64,000 nt of DNA from Owenia fusiformis (GCA_903813345.2 CAIIXF020000007.1:37902759-37966758); one strand, 5' to 3'; numbered from the stretch's first letter, positions 23,434 through 36,439 are shown. Numbers and translations: made by a program. The notes: generated from the letters alone by a model not told the origin.

Positions 23434-23596
23434 ATGGAGGATCATACAGAATTCTGGAATAATATACGCGAGAAGATGGATAAAACTACGAATAATAATA
23501 ACCCAAGCACCAGTACGGTGACAGCCGCTGGAAATAGGGTAATGAAGAAATGTAAAAGCGCGACATTTACTCTCGATGGGACCTCTTACACAATAG
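23434..23596 (+). CDS. Candidate initial coding exon, product unknown
   Basis: This is the best coding candidate in the window. It encodes 54 complete codons beginning MEDHTEFWNNIREKMDK, then an Asn/Ser/Thr linker, then VMKKCKSATFTLDGTSYTI. I chose the ATG at 23434 because it has A at -3 and G at +4; the in-frame ATG at 23410 has a weaker context. A stop at 23404 closes the frame upstream, so this would be the first coding exon. The exon holds about eight CpGs in 120 bp, while its flanks have almost none. It ends ATAG before GTAAGA, a near-perfect splice donor, in phase 1. The donor lies inside the first unit of a minisatellite. I do not recognise the family and assign no function. Confidence 0.5.
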
Positions 23597-24197
23597 GTAA
23601 GACTTTTCAATTTTTACAATAGGTAAGACTTTTCAATTTTTACAATAGGTGAGACTTTTCAATTTTTACAATAGGTAAGACTTTTTGATTTTCACAATAG
23701 GTGAGACTTTTCAATTTTCACAATAGGTGAGACTTTTCAATTTTTACAATAGGTAAGACTTTTCAATTTTCACAATAGGTGAGACTTTTCAATTTTTACA
23801 ATAGGTGAGACTTTTCAATTTTCACAATAGGTGAGACTTTTCAATTTTCACACTATGGTTGACAATTCAATTTTCACAATATGGTTGACTTTTCAATTTT
23901 AACAATAGGTGATACTTCAAATTTCACAATAGGTGAAATTATTAAATTTTCACAATAGGTGAGACTTCAATTTTCACAATATGGTTGACTTCAATTTTCA
24001 CGATAGGTGAGACTATTAAATTTTCACAATAGGTGAGACTTTTCAATTTTCACAATATGTGAGACTTATCAATTTTCAAAATAGGTGAGACTTTTCAATT
24101 TTCACAATAGTTTAGACATCAATTTTCACAATAGGTGACACTTTTCAATTTTCACAATAAGTGCTTGACTTTTCAATTTTCACAATAGGTAAGACTG
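23590..24197. repeat. 26-bp minisatellite carrying splice donors
   Basis: About 23 copies of a 26-bp unit, ACAATAGGTAAGACTTTTCA then ATTTTT. The first unit overlaps the last seven bases of the candidate exon, so each unit repeats exon end plus donor. Many units read ATAGGTGAGA or ATAGGTAAGA, both good donor matches. Later units decay, and some carry ATATGGTTGAC instead. Confidence 0.9.
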
Positions 24198-24359
24198 ACA
24201 TTTCAATTGTATTTTCAGATTTCCTTTTGAGTGGCTTGTTTTGTTTATATATCCAGCTCAACATCTGTGTTAATTGATTTTTTTACTGCTGTAGTTGATG
24301 AGCATTTTATCTCACATTAATAATGTTAAACTTTAATCAATCAAATCTCATGTTGAAAC

Positions 24360-24614
24360 CTGTAACATGTTTTCATTGTTATGAGTATTATAGACATGCA
24401 TATATTAACATGAGTAGCAATGGAGATTAATATACAGAACTGTACCCAAAGAATGGTGCTTATACAGTATATCATATGTTGTATGTATATCATATGTTTT
24501 CATTGGTATGAGTTTTATGGGCTCACATATTATATGGTACAATACTTAGATGTATGCTCATTGAGATAAATATACAGATCTGTCTATACAATACATATAA
24601 ATTGTTCAATTATT
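24360..24614. repeat. Diverged left edge of the 95-bp satellite
   Basis: Two or three units recognisable by ATGTTTTCATTGGTATGAGT. They include extra sequence, AGATAAATATACAGATCTGT, that is missing from the core array but resembles GTGATAAATATACAGCACCT at the right edge (about 30608). The edges may preserve a longer ancestral unit. Confidence 0.6.
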
Positions 24615-27600
24615 ATGGGTTTATCATGTTTTCATTACTATGAGTATTATGGTCCATATATGTTATGTTACAATATTAACATGGGTGCATATAAATAGTT
24701 CAATTATTATGGGTTTATCATTTGTTTTCATTGCAATGAGTATTATGGTCCACATATGTTATGGTACAGTATTAATATGGGTGCATATAAATAGTTCAAT
24801 TATTATGGGTTTATCATTTGTTTTCATTGCAATGAGTATTATGGTCCACATATGTTATGTTACAATATTAACATGGGTGCATATAAATTGTTCAATTATT
24901 ATGGGTTTATCATATGTTTTCATTACTATGAGTATTATGGTCCACATATGTTATGTTACAATATTAACATGGGTACATATAAATAGTTCAATTATTATGG
25001 GTTTATCATGTTTTCATTGCAATGAGTATTATGGTCCACATATGTTATGTTACAATATTAACATGGGTGCATATAAATAGTTCAATTATTATGGGTTTAT
25101 CATTTGTTTTCATTGCAATGAGTATTATGGTCCACATATGTTATGTTACAATATTAACATGGGTACATATAAATTGTTCAATTATTATGGGTTTATCATG
25201 TTTTCATTACTATGAGTATTATGGTCCATATATGTTATGTTACAATATTAACATGGGTGCATATAAATAGTTCAATTATTATGGGTTTATCATATGTTTT
25301 CATTGCTATGAGTATTATGGTCCACATATGTTATGTTACAATATTAACATGGGTGCATATAAATAGATCAATTATTATGGGTTTATCATGTTTTCATTAC
25401 TATGAGTATTATGGTCCACATATGTTATGTTACAATATTAACATGGGTGCATATAAATAGTTCAATTATTATGGGTTTATCATGTGTTTTCATTGCAATG
25501 AGTATTATGGTCCACATATGTTATGTTACAATATTAACATGGGTGCATATAAATTGTTCAATTATTATGGGTTTATCATGTTTTCATTACTATGAGTATT
25601 ATGGTCCACATATGTTATGTTACAATATTAACATGGGTGCATATAAATAGTTCAATTATTATGGGTTTATCATGTGTTTTCATTGCAATGAGTATTATGG
25701 TCCATATATGTTATGTTACAATATTAACATGGGTGCATATAAATTGTTCAATTATTATGGGTTTATCATATGTTTTCATTACTATGAGTATTATGGTCCA
25801 CATATGTTATGTTACAATATTAACATGGGTGCATATAAATAGTTCAATTATTATGTGTTTATCATGTTTTCATTACTATGAGTATTATGGTCCACATATG
25901 TTATGTAACAATATTAACATGGGTGCATATAAATAGTTCAATTATTATGTGTTTATCATATGTTTTCATTGCAATGAGTATTATGATCCACATATGTTAT
26001 GTTACAATATTAACATGGGTGCATATAAATAGTTCAATTATTATGGGTTTATCATGTTTTCATTACTATGAGTATTATGGTCCACATATGTTATGGTACA
26101 ATATTAACATGGGTGCATATAAATAGTTCAATTATTATGGGTTTATCATATGTTTTCATTACTATGAGTATTATGGTCCACATATGTTATGTTACAATAT
26201 TAACATGGGTGCATATAAATTGTTCAATTATTATGGGTTTATCATGTTTTCATTACTATGAGTATTATGGTCCACATATGTTATGTTACTATATTAACAT
26301 GGGTGCATATAAATAGTTCAATTATTATGGGTTTATCATGTTTTCATTACTATGAGTATTATGGTCCACATATGTTATGTTACAATATTAACATGGGTGC
26401 ATATAAATAGTTCAATTATTATGGGTTTATCATTTGTTTTCATTGCTATGAGTATTATGGTCCACATATGTTATGTTACTATATTAACATGGGTGCATAT
26501 AAATAGTTCAATTATTATGGGTTTATCATTTGTTTTCATTGCTATGAGTATTATGGTCCACATATGTTATGTTACAATATTAACATGGGGGCATATAAAT
26601 AGTTCAATTATTATGGGTTTATCATATATATGTTTTCATTGCAATGAGTATTATGATCCATATATGTTATCTTACTATATTAACATGGGTGCATATAAAT
26701 AGTTCAATTATTATGGGTTTATCATTTGTTTTCATTACTATGAGTATTATGGTCCACATATGTTATGTTACAATATTAACATGGGTGCATATAAATTGTT
26801 CAATTATTATGGGTTTATCATGTTTTCATTACTATGAGTATTATGGTCCATATATGTTATGTTACAATATTAACATGGGTGCATATAAATAGTTCAATTA
26901 TTTTGGGTTTATCATATGTTTTCATTGCTATGAGTATTATGGTCCATATATGTTATGTTACAATATTAACATGGGTGCATATAAATACTTCAATTATTAT
27001 GGGTTTATCATTTGTTTTCATTGCAATGAGTATTATGGTCCACATATGTTATGTTACAATATTAACATGGGTGCATATAAATAGTTCAATTATTATGGGT
27101 TTATCATGTTTTCATTACTATGAGTATTATGGTTCACATATGTTATGGTACAGTATAAACATGGGTGCATATAAATAGTTCAATTACTATGGGTTTATCA
27201 TGTTTTCATTACTATGAGTATTATGGTCCACATATGTTATGTTACTATATTAACATGGGTGCATATAAATAGTTCAATTATTATGGGTTTATCATATGTT
27301 TTCATTGCTTTGGGTATTATGGGCACAAGTGTTATGGTACAATATTAACATGGGTGCATATAAATTGTTCAATTATTATGGGTTTATCATGTGTTTTCAT
27401 TGCAATGAGTATTATGGTCCACATATGTTATGTTACAATATTAACATGGGTGCATATAAATAGTTCAATTATTTTGGGTTTATCATATGTTTTCATTGCA
27501 ATGAGTATTATGGTCCACATATGTTATGTTACAATATTAACATGGGTGCATATAAATTGTTCAATTATTATGGGTTTATCATATGTTTTCATTACTATGA

Positions 27601-30600
27601 GTATTATGGTCCATATATGTTATGTTACAATATTAACATGGGTGCATATAAATAGTTCAATTATTATGGGTTTATCATTTGTTTTCATTGCAATGAGTAT
27701 TATGGTTCACATATGTTATGGTACAGTATAAACATGGGTGCATATAAATAGTTCAATTACTATGGGTTTATCATGTTTTCATTACTATGAGTATTATGGT
27801 CCACATATGTTATGTTACTATATTAACATGGGTGCATATAAATAGTTCAATTATTATGGGTTTATCATATGTTTTCATTGCAATGAGTATTATGGTCCAC
27901 ATATGTTATGTTACAATATTAACATGGGTGCATATAAATTGTTCAATTATTATGGGTTTATCATATGTTTTCATTGCAATGAGTATTATGGTCCATATAT
28001 GTTATGTTACAATATTAACATGGGTGCATATAAATAGTTCAATTATTATGGGTTTATCATGTTTTCATTGCAATGAGTATTATGGTCCACATATGTTATG
28101 GTACAATATTAACATGGGTGCATATAAATAGTTCAATTATTATGGGTTTATCATATGTTTTCATTGCTTTGGGTATTATGGTCCACATATGTTATGTTAC
28201 AATATTAACATGGGTGCATATAAATTGTTCAATTATTATGGGTTTATCATGTTATCATTACTATGAGTATTATGGTCCATATATGTTATGTTACAATATT
28301 AACATGGGTGCATATAAATAGTTCAATTATTATGTGTTTATCATATGTTTTCATTGCAATGAGTATTATGGTCCACATATGTTATGTTACAATATTAACA
28401 TGGGTGCATATAAATAGTTCAATTATTATGGGTTTATCATATGTTTTCATTACTATGAGTATTATGGTCCATATATGTTATGTTACAATATTAACATGGG
28501 TGCATATAAATAGTTCAATTATTATGGGTTTATCATTTGTTTTCATTGCAATGAGTATTATGGTTCACATATGTTATGGTACAGTATAAACATGGGTGCA
28601 TATAAATAGTTCAATTACTATGGGTTTATCATGTTTTCATTACTATGAGTATTATGGTCCACATATGTTATGTTACTATATTAACATGGGTGCATATAAA
28701 TAGTTCAATTATTATGGGTTTATCATATGTTTTCATTGCAATGAGTATTATGGTCCACATATGTTATGTTACAATATTAACATGGGTGCATATAAATTGT
28801 TCAATTATTATGGGTTTATCATATGTTTTCATTGCAATGAGTATTATGGTCCATATATGTTATGTTACAATATTAACATGGGTGCATATAAATAGTTCAA
28901 TTATTATGGGTTTATCATGTTTTCATTACTATGAGTATTATGGTCCACATATGTTATGGTACAATATTAACATGGGTGCATATAAATAGTTCAATTATTA
29001 TGGGTTTATCATATGTTTTCATTGCTTTGGGTATTATGGTCCACATATGTTATGTTACAATATTAACATGGGTGCATATAAATAGTTCAATTATTTTGGG
29101 TTTATCATATGTTTTCATTGCAATGAGTATTATGGTCCATATATGTTATGTTACAATATTAACATGGGTGCATATAAATTGTTCAATTATTTTGGGTTTA
29201 TCATATGTTTTCATTGCAATGAGTATTATGGTCCACATATGTTATGTTACAATATTAACATGGGTGCATATAAATTGTTCAATTATTATGGGTTTATCAT
29301 GTTATCATTACTATGAGTATTATGGTCCATATATGTTATGTTACAATATTAACATGGGTGCATATAAATAGTTCAATTATTATGTGTTTATCATATGTTT
29401 TCATTGCAATGAGTATTATGGTCCACATATGTTATGTTACAATATTAACATGGGTGCATATAAATTGTTCAATTATTATGGGTTTATCATATGTTTTCAT
29501 TGCAATGAGTATTATGGTCCATATATGTTATGTTACAATATTAACATGGGTGCATATAAATAGTTCAATTATTATGGGTTTATCATGTTTTCATTACTAT
29601 GAGTATTATGGTCCACATATGTTATGGTACAATATTAACATGGGTGCATATAAATAGTTCAATTATTATGGGTTTATCATATGTTTTCATTGCTTTGGGT
29701 ATTATGGTCCACATATGTTATGTTACAATATTAACATGGGTGCATATAAATTGTTCAATTATTATGGGTTTATCATGTTATCATTACTATGAGTATTATG
29801 GTCCATATATGTTATGTTACAATATTAACATGGGTGCATATAAATAGTTCAATTATTATGTGTTTATCATATGTTTTCATTGCAATGAGTATTATGGTCC
29901 ACATATGTTATGTTACAATATTAACATGGGTGCATATAAATAGTTCAATTATTATGTGTTTATCATATGTTTTCATTGCAATGAGTATTATGATCCACAT
30001 ATGTTATGTTACAATATTAACATGGGTGCATATAAATAGTTAAATTATTATGGGTTTATCATGTTTTCATTACTATGAGTATTATGGTCCACATATGTTA
30101 TGGTACAGTATTAATATGGGTGCATATAAATAGTTCAATTATTATGGGTTTATCATATGTTTTCATTGCAATGAGTATTATGGTCCACATATGTTATGTT
30201 ACAATATTAACATGGGTGCATATAAATAGTTCAATTATTATGGGTTTATCATTTGTTTTCATTGCAATGAGTATTATGGTCCACATATGTTATGTTACAA
30301 TATTAACATGGGTGCATATAAATTGTTCAATTATTATGGGTTTATCATGTTTTCATTACTATGAGTATTATGGTCCACATATGTTATGTTACAATATTAA
30401 CATGGGTGCATATAAATAGTTCAATTATTATGGGTTTATCATATGTTTTCATTGCAATGAGTATTATGGTCCACATATGTTATGTTACAATATTAACATG
30501 GGTGCATATAAATAGTTCAATTATTATGGGTTTATCATATGTTTTCATTGCTTTGGGTATTATGGGCACAAGTGTTATGGTACAATATTAAAATGGGTGT
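24615..30600. repeat. Satellite of 94/96-bp units, about 63 copies
   Basis: The unit reads TTATTATGGGTTTATCAT, GTTTTCATTGCAATGAGTAT, TATGGTCCACATATGTTATG, TTACAATATTAACATGGGTG, CATATAAATAGTTCAA. Two length classes alternate irregularly: 96 bp with TCATATG or TCATTTG before TTTTC, and 94 bp with TCATG. Recurrent variants, such as GGTTCACATATG with CAGTATAAACATGG, reappear near 27133, 27704 and 28562, which shows block duplications of six and nine units. The 96-bp class is stop-free in one frame (32-residue repeat starting MSIMVHICYVTILTW), but 94-bp units break it, so this is not a gene. Confidence 0.95.
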
Positions 30601-30609
30601 TGATGGTGA

Positions 30610-31325
30610 TAAATATACAGCACCTCCCAAGGGATGGTATCTGGTAATAGCATCACTCATAAATAGTTCAATTATGTTCATATCGTTTCCAAAAATACAA
30701 GCAATATTAGGTCATACAGCATATCTAATTATTCTCACAAGAATCTAATCTGTTATTCAAATACTATGGTATTCTTAAAGACTATTTTTGACAGAAAGCT
30801 TAGCAATATGTTGGTTTAGCTACAACAAGTTATGGTTGAACATGTATGTTAGGTCATTGGTCTTAAGGATAATAATATACATGTACTTCCATATGGTATC
30901 ATATATCCTTGATTGGTCTTTAAGAATACTGTATATTGTTATGTGACATCATATATCTTTGGTTGTTCTGGCAAAAAAATGTTAAAATTATAAACTGGCA
31001 AAAATGAAGAAATTCTCAGGTTTCAACTGATTTTAGAGCCTGGGACTCAAGAGATTAAGGATACTATACATTTATTTATTTTATAATTATTATTTTAGTT
31101 ATTTATTTATACATACAAAAACACTGGACTCTGCGTCGCATTGTTATACAGTTAATCTTAATGAAGATAGAGATTTCCAAAAAATGTGTCATATTAATGT
31201 TGGTCTTTATTCAAATTCTGATGGAATTCAACCCATAAACTAATCAAGGTAGAAAACTATGTGACACTTCAGTGATATTTGCCGTTTAATAAGTTGCATT
31301 GTTATTTTATCATTTGTTGAAATAC
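30610..31325. other. Gene-free DNA
   Basis: Contains copy 2 of a dispersed fragment at 30993-31053 (see 5341). TATTCTTAAAGAC near 30770 and its inverse near 30916 form a loose inverted pair. Nothing else seen. Confidence 0.5.
30993..31053 (+). repeat. Dispersed repeat fragment, copy 2
   Basis: ACTGGCAAAAATGAAGAAAT followed by TGATTTTAGAGCCTGGGACT matches 5341-5400. Confidence 0.55.
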
Positions 31326-31505
31326 TATTATGAATACTACCATTACTTATACTATTACCAATACAATTACTAATATAAATACTTATACTATTACTGATAC
31401 TTTTACTAATACTGTTACTAATAATACAGTTACTAATACTATTACTGATACTATTACTTATACCATTACTAGTACAATGACTGAATACTATTATTGATAC
31501 TAATA
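31326..31505. repeat. ACTATTACTAATAC array
   Basis: Degenerate hexamer/12-mer array built from TACTATTACTAATAC words. Confidence 0.85.
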
Positions 31506-31977
31506 CTTACAGGAATAAAAAGAGCATGATATAATTCAGAAATTCAATACGAAATGTACAACTCTGTCTATTATTGCAAGAGAATTGAAATAATCAGAAA
31601 TAGCACTGACATTTTATGTATTCACATTCAGAAAGTTATGTTTAATCATTGATTATGGCGCGGGTTTGTCTTTCCTTTGTCATTGTGCTTCAGTTGTTTG
31701 TCTTTATGGAGAAAATCAATGGAAGTGAAGTTTTGCAAAGCTTTTATAGCTAATTGATCAATATTTGTATTAAAATCCAAGTGAACTTGTAGAATTTCTA
31801 TGTTTCTTCAGGCTTGTTTAAGGGAATGTTGAGAGACAAATCGTGGATGACAGATACAGTTCGTTATTGTGTCATTAACGTGATCTGGAATATGTATTTA
31901 TAGAAATAACATTTCACATAGATTTATTTTTGTTAAGCTTAAGTTTCATGGCTATGATGAAATACAGAGAAAGTAAA

Positions 31978-33413
31978 ATACAACATGTCAAGTAGAACAC
32001 TATTACTAAGTGGAACACCTCTTTAAGTGGAACACTTATTTAAGTGGAACACCTCTTTAAGCGAAGCACTTATTTAAGTGGAACACCTCTTTAAGTGGAA
32101 CACTTATTTAAGTGGAACACCTCTTTAAGTGGAACACTTATTTAATTAGAATACCTCTTTAAGTGGAACACTTATTTAATTAGAATACCTCTTTAAGTGG
32201 GACTCTTATTTAAGTGGAACACTTATTTAAGTGGAATACCTATTTAAGTTGAACACCTATTTAAGTGGAACACATTTTAAAGATGGCATCTTCACAGTCC
32301 AGTGAACTGTTGACTTAATATTATCTGACCCTTTATAAATAAAACACCTCTATAATTGAAACATTTATATAAGTGGAACACCTTACAGTCTCATGATCCT
32401 TTGACTTAATCTTAATAACACCTCTATAAGTGGAACACCTCAAATGCAAAACACCTTTGTAAGTAGAACACTCCTCTATAATTGAAACATTTATACATGT
32501 ATAAGTGGAAAACATTTTTAAGATGAACACCTAATAGTCTCATGATCCTTTGACTTAATTATAATAACACCTGTATAAGTAGAACACATCAAATGCAGAA
32601 CACCTTTGTTAGTAGAACACTCCTTTATAATTTGAACATATATAAATGTATACGTGAAAAACCTTTTTAAGATGAACACCTCACCGTCTCATGATCCTTT
32701 GAATTAATTATAATAACACCTCTATAAGTAGAACACATCAAATGCAGAACACCTTTGTAAGTAGAACACTCCTTTATAATTGGAACATTTATACATGTAC
32801 AAGTGGAAAACCTTTTTAAGATGAACACCTGACAGTCCAACGACCTATTGTCTTTATGTTAATAAAACCTCTACATGTAGAAGTGGAAGACTTGATAAAT
32901 TCATAAGTAGAACACCTTTGTATTAGACGAACACTTTTCCCAGTCCCATGTTCCATTGACTTGATATAAGTGAACCTTATTATACTTGAACCTCTATGAG
33001 TAGAACACTTCAAAAGTGGAACACTTTTTGCAGTCTCCTGACCCATTGGCTTGATATAAGTGAACCTCTATAAGTGGAACACCTCAAAAGTAGAACACCT
33101 TTGTATTAGACAAACACTTTTCACAGATCTCAGTGATCTCCCCAGCATAAAGAAAAGTGGGCACAGCACCCACCTGAGATTTAGATAATGGACTTGTACC
33201 CACCTGAGAATCTATTTGTACCCAATTGAAAATGAGAAAAATCATCTAAAATAGGCATATTTTGACCAATTTTGTTCTGAATTGTGAAAAAGAAAAATTT
33301 CACCCACTTGAGAAAAAATCCTGTGGAGATCTTTGGAACTATAAGTGGAATACCTCCATGAGTTGAACTTTTAGTAGGACCAAGGACTTTCTACTTATAC
33401 AGGTTTTACTGTA
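31978..33413. mobile_element. Large CAGTAAAACC-family composite
   Basis: The right end CAGGTTTTACTG (33400-33411) is followed by TA; the left end AAGTAAAATACAACATGTC is degenerate. From 31995 to 32270 the inside is a 34-bp array made of two 17-bp halves, GTGGAACACCTCTTTAA and GTGGAACACTTATTTAA. From about 32330 to 32830 it changes to units of about 150 bp that include GTCTCATGATCCTTTGACTT. A GATCTCCCCAG element is nested at 33131. At 1.4 kb this is by far the longest member here, and it grew by internal tandem expansion. No transposase frame is present. Confidence 0.6.
33131..33335 (+). mobile_element. GATCTCCCCAG-family element, copy 2
   Basis: Starts CAGTGATCTCCCCAGCATAA and ends CCTGTGGAGATCTTTGG, an imperfect inverted pair. 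The inside reads CCCACCTGAGATTTAGATAA and CACCCACTTGAGAAAAAATC, as at 16398. Confidence 0.65.
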
Positions 33414-33419
33414 TGGGTT

Positions 33420-34063
33420 AATTAGTGTGTGTATTTAAAGATGCATTATACCATAGGTTTCTCCCCCAAACAATCAATGATGTCCTATTGTTATTGCTCA
33501 TATAATATCTCACATACCATCAATATATCTTGAGAATAACTTTTGGGTATATTATTGCCGAAATATTGAAATAATCAACAGAACAACCAAACTAAAATTA
33601 ACACATGAAAGAGGGGGATTTGGGACTTCGTCTTTAGTAAGTAGATGGGTGAATATGTGGTGAAACTCAATATGCAAAAAAGTCAAGAGGGTTCCTCTTT
33701 AAATACATACATAAGTCTGCTCCCACCTACATATTCTATTTTCTCACCTAATTGTATTTCATGAAGCGACGTACTTAGGAGGAGTAAGAATGATAAATAG
33801 AAGAGCAAATATCTTGATTAAGGATAAAACGGTTGATCCCACGCCTCAGACTTTAAGAAGTTATGAATATAGAATATAATTCCTGTTTAAGCATATGATT
33901 TTCTGATTTATAGATTATGTTTTAACATAGGTAGTCCCATAGGGAAACCATTGATTTAAAATCATATTTAACTGTTTTTTAATTTGTTTAACGCATATGT
34001 CACCTTCAAGAAAAATACAAATTAAAAAGCATTCAGTCTGGCATTTCGAATCAATGAGAGGGT
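33420..34063. other. Gene-free AT-rich DNA
   Basis: Nothing supported. Confidence 0.5.
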
Positions 34064-34072
34064 ATCACAAAC

Positions 34073-34352
34073 CAAGGAGGATTGGCTCCCAGAATCATAG
34101 TCGATGTTTTCCAACAATATAAACGCTGAAATGTTGTTATTTTTTGAAATTATAACCGATTATGAATTCAAAATAAACAGTTCAAATGATTCGAACCAAT
34201 ATCTCGATCATTTCAAGTTTTCGTTTGGAAATAAGACACAATTCAAATGTTGAAGTGAACAAAATTGCGGCTGTTTGAATTCGAATTCATCACGACATCC
34301 CCATATATGGGACAGAATATCGATGTTGCCCTCTGGGAGCCAATCTTCCTTG
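34073..34352. mobile_element. CAAGGAGGATTGG TIR element, 9-bp duplication
   Basis: The ends CAAGGAGGATTGGCTCCCAG and its inverse (TCTGGGAGCCAATCTTCCTTG, one mismatch) bound 280 bp. A perfect 9-bp direct repeat, ATCACAAAC, lies on both sides (34064-34072 and 34353-34361). Duplications of 8-9 bp occur in Mutator-like, Merlin and hAT elements; the superfamily is undecided. The open frame at 34265-34471 runs through the right end and is not a gene. A relative with the same terminal 13 bp lies at 62013. Confidence 0.8.
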
Positions 34353-34532
34353 ATCACAAACTAACAACATATATTTATAATGTTTTAGACCAAGATATAT
34401 TTAAAAGATTAAATATTACAATATTTTACCCTTTAAAACCTTTGAAAGTGCCTTACTATCTACACTCTTAATTTAAAATGATTCTATGATGGAGTCTATA
34501 ATACACTCAGAATATGCCTAATATTGCCCATG

Positions 34533-34975
34533 AATAGCATTAGATACCAGGAAAGCTGTGAAATACCATTAAATATCATGAAAGATATGAAATACCATTA
34601 AATACCATGAAAGCTGTGAAAAACCATTAAATTCTATGAATGCTACAAAGTACCATTAGATACCGTAAAAACTATAAAATTCCATTAAATACCATGAAAG
34701 CTTTGAAATATCATTAAGCACAATGAAAACAACATAATACCATCAACTACCATGAAAGCTATGAAATACCATTAAATACCATTAAAACCAGATGATACCA
34801 TTAAATACCATGAATGCTACAAAGTAACAGTAAATACCATAAAAGCTAGAAAATACCATCAAATACCATGAAAGCTTTAAGTACCATGAAAGCAACATAA
34901 TACCAGCAAATACCACAAAAACAACAAGATACCATTAAATACCATAAAAACTATGCAATAACTAGGATTATAAGC
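34533..34975. repeat. TACCATTAAATACCATGAAA minisatellite
   Basis: About 14 degenerate units of roughly 30 bp, with the core AATACCATGAAAGCTATGAA. Confidence 0.85.
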
Positions 34976-34979
34976 AGCA

Positions 34980-36220
34980 GACTTGGAAAACCATTTGAAA
35001 GGTGATTAAAAAACATGGTAATGAGTGAGAACCTAGAAAGTTTTAGCACACATAGGGGACATAATTATTTACAAGTCAATTAGTGTTTGAATAATAATAT
35101 ATTCCACAAGGTATCATTATAATTACGAAACTATATTTTAATGTATAAAACTCTCATTACATCTAAATAAAAAGTACATTGAAACGTTATAAACATCTAG
35201 TTTAACATGCCATATTTTTTTACATGAACCGATCCCTTTAATTGAAAATATACACCTGCCATGTTATACTTATAACGCTTTTTTTTGTATCATAATATCT
35301 TTTAAGTGTCATTCATTGTGAATAAGAGGTTAAACAAACACTGTATCGAATTTCCAATTTCGAAATATGATGGATATTATTTATATTGTGTGGCAGAGGA
35401 AATTGAAATAGATTGAAAATGAATTATATGTTCGTTTAATTTATTGCTTAATATTATGTTGAAGACTGTTGAATGGGTATCATATAATTATAGCTTATCT
35501 TTTTCATCATCATATTATTTACTTTTATCAGGTTTCCTATTTTTTGTACCTTTAAATAGTGTTGATGGATGTAGAATTTGAATTTTTAGTGAGGCTCTTG
35601 TAAATTAAACATTTGTTTAGTTATGCCTGCTTAGCAATCTAGAATCTGCCTACTCAACCTTAGTTTTAGCCTTAAGTGCATTCAAAAGAGATTTTATGTT
35701 ATGACATTTTATTAACTTAAGATTAAGATAAAAAAGAAATATGTCTCATCTTTCAAAAAAGTTAAACTGATAATTAACCTTTGTTGGCCTTAACTACTGA
35801 TAAGCTTGGAAGGAATATAATTCAGTATTTTGTAGATACAGCGCCTTGTTATTTTGTCTATAAGGGTCACATCGAGGTATGCCTTTTAAATTATTTCTTT
35901 GGAGTAGATAAATATCTCATTAAAATCATTTGAAATTAAATTGATGTCAAGAATATCAAATTGATGTCAAGAATATGAATTAAGTAGGTGTCGGTATTTG
36001 GATGAATACTACAGTACAGCATGTCTCAAAACCACATTGATGATTAATTCAATTTCATTCAGTTAACCATAAGACCTTGTTGCTCCTCTTTCCAATGATA
36101 TATCATTTGTTCATATGTGATCATGGACCACTGAATGATCATTGTTTTTTTGCATGGATGAAATATTGAGGCCATTGTATACCAAACTGGGTTGTGTATT
36201 TGTCTCATTTTTGAGAAATC
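34980..36220. other. Gene-free AT-rich DNA
   Basis: 1.2 kb with no supported feature. A short local duplication, TTGATGTCAAGAATAT, occurs near 35940-35970. Confidence 0.5.
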
Positions 36221-36221
36221 A

Positions 36222-36432
36222 TACTGTCTATGTGGTATTCGATCTGAGTGGTTTAATTTGCCAAATGGTCAAATTTTATCATTTTCCTAATTTTAATTTT
36301 CCTTATGACAAGAAACTTCCTATTGGATAATGTTATGAAGATAATATTTCCGAAATTTAATTTTTCCGAACCTGGCAAAAATTTGCCAATAGGCAAATTA
36401 AATGATTAGGCAAAATTACCACTTATACAGTA
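36222..36432. mobile_element. TACTGTATAAGTGG MITE, copy 1
   Basis: Left end TACTGTCTATGTGG and right end CCACTTATACAGTA are inverted repeats, with TA at both edges, as expected for a Tc1/mariner-type MITE. The body (ATCTGAGTGGTTTAATTTGC, TCCGAACCTGGCAAAAATTT) recurs at 41036. The frame at 36142-36330 is not coding. Confidence 0.65.
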
Positions 36433-36439
36433 TTTTACA

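Noticed and set aside
24640-30591. A series of plus-strand ORFs of 76-146 codons
   Set aside because: They are the satellite unit read in its open frame, and each is ended by a 94-bp unit that shifts the frame. No start context or splice pattern is shared.
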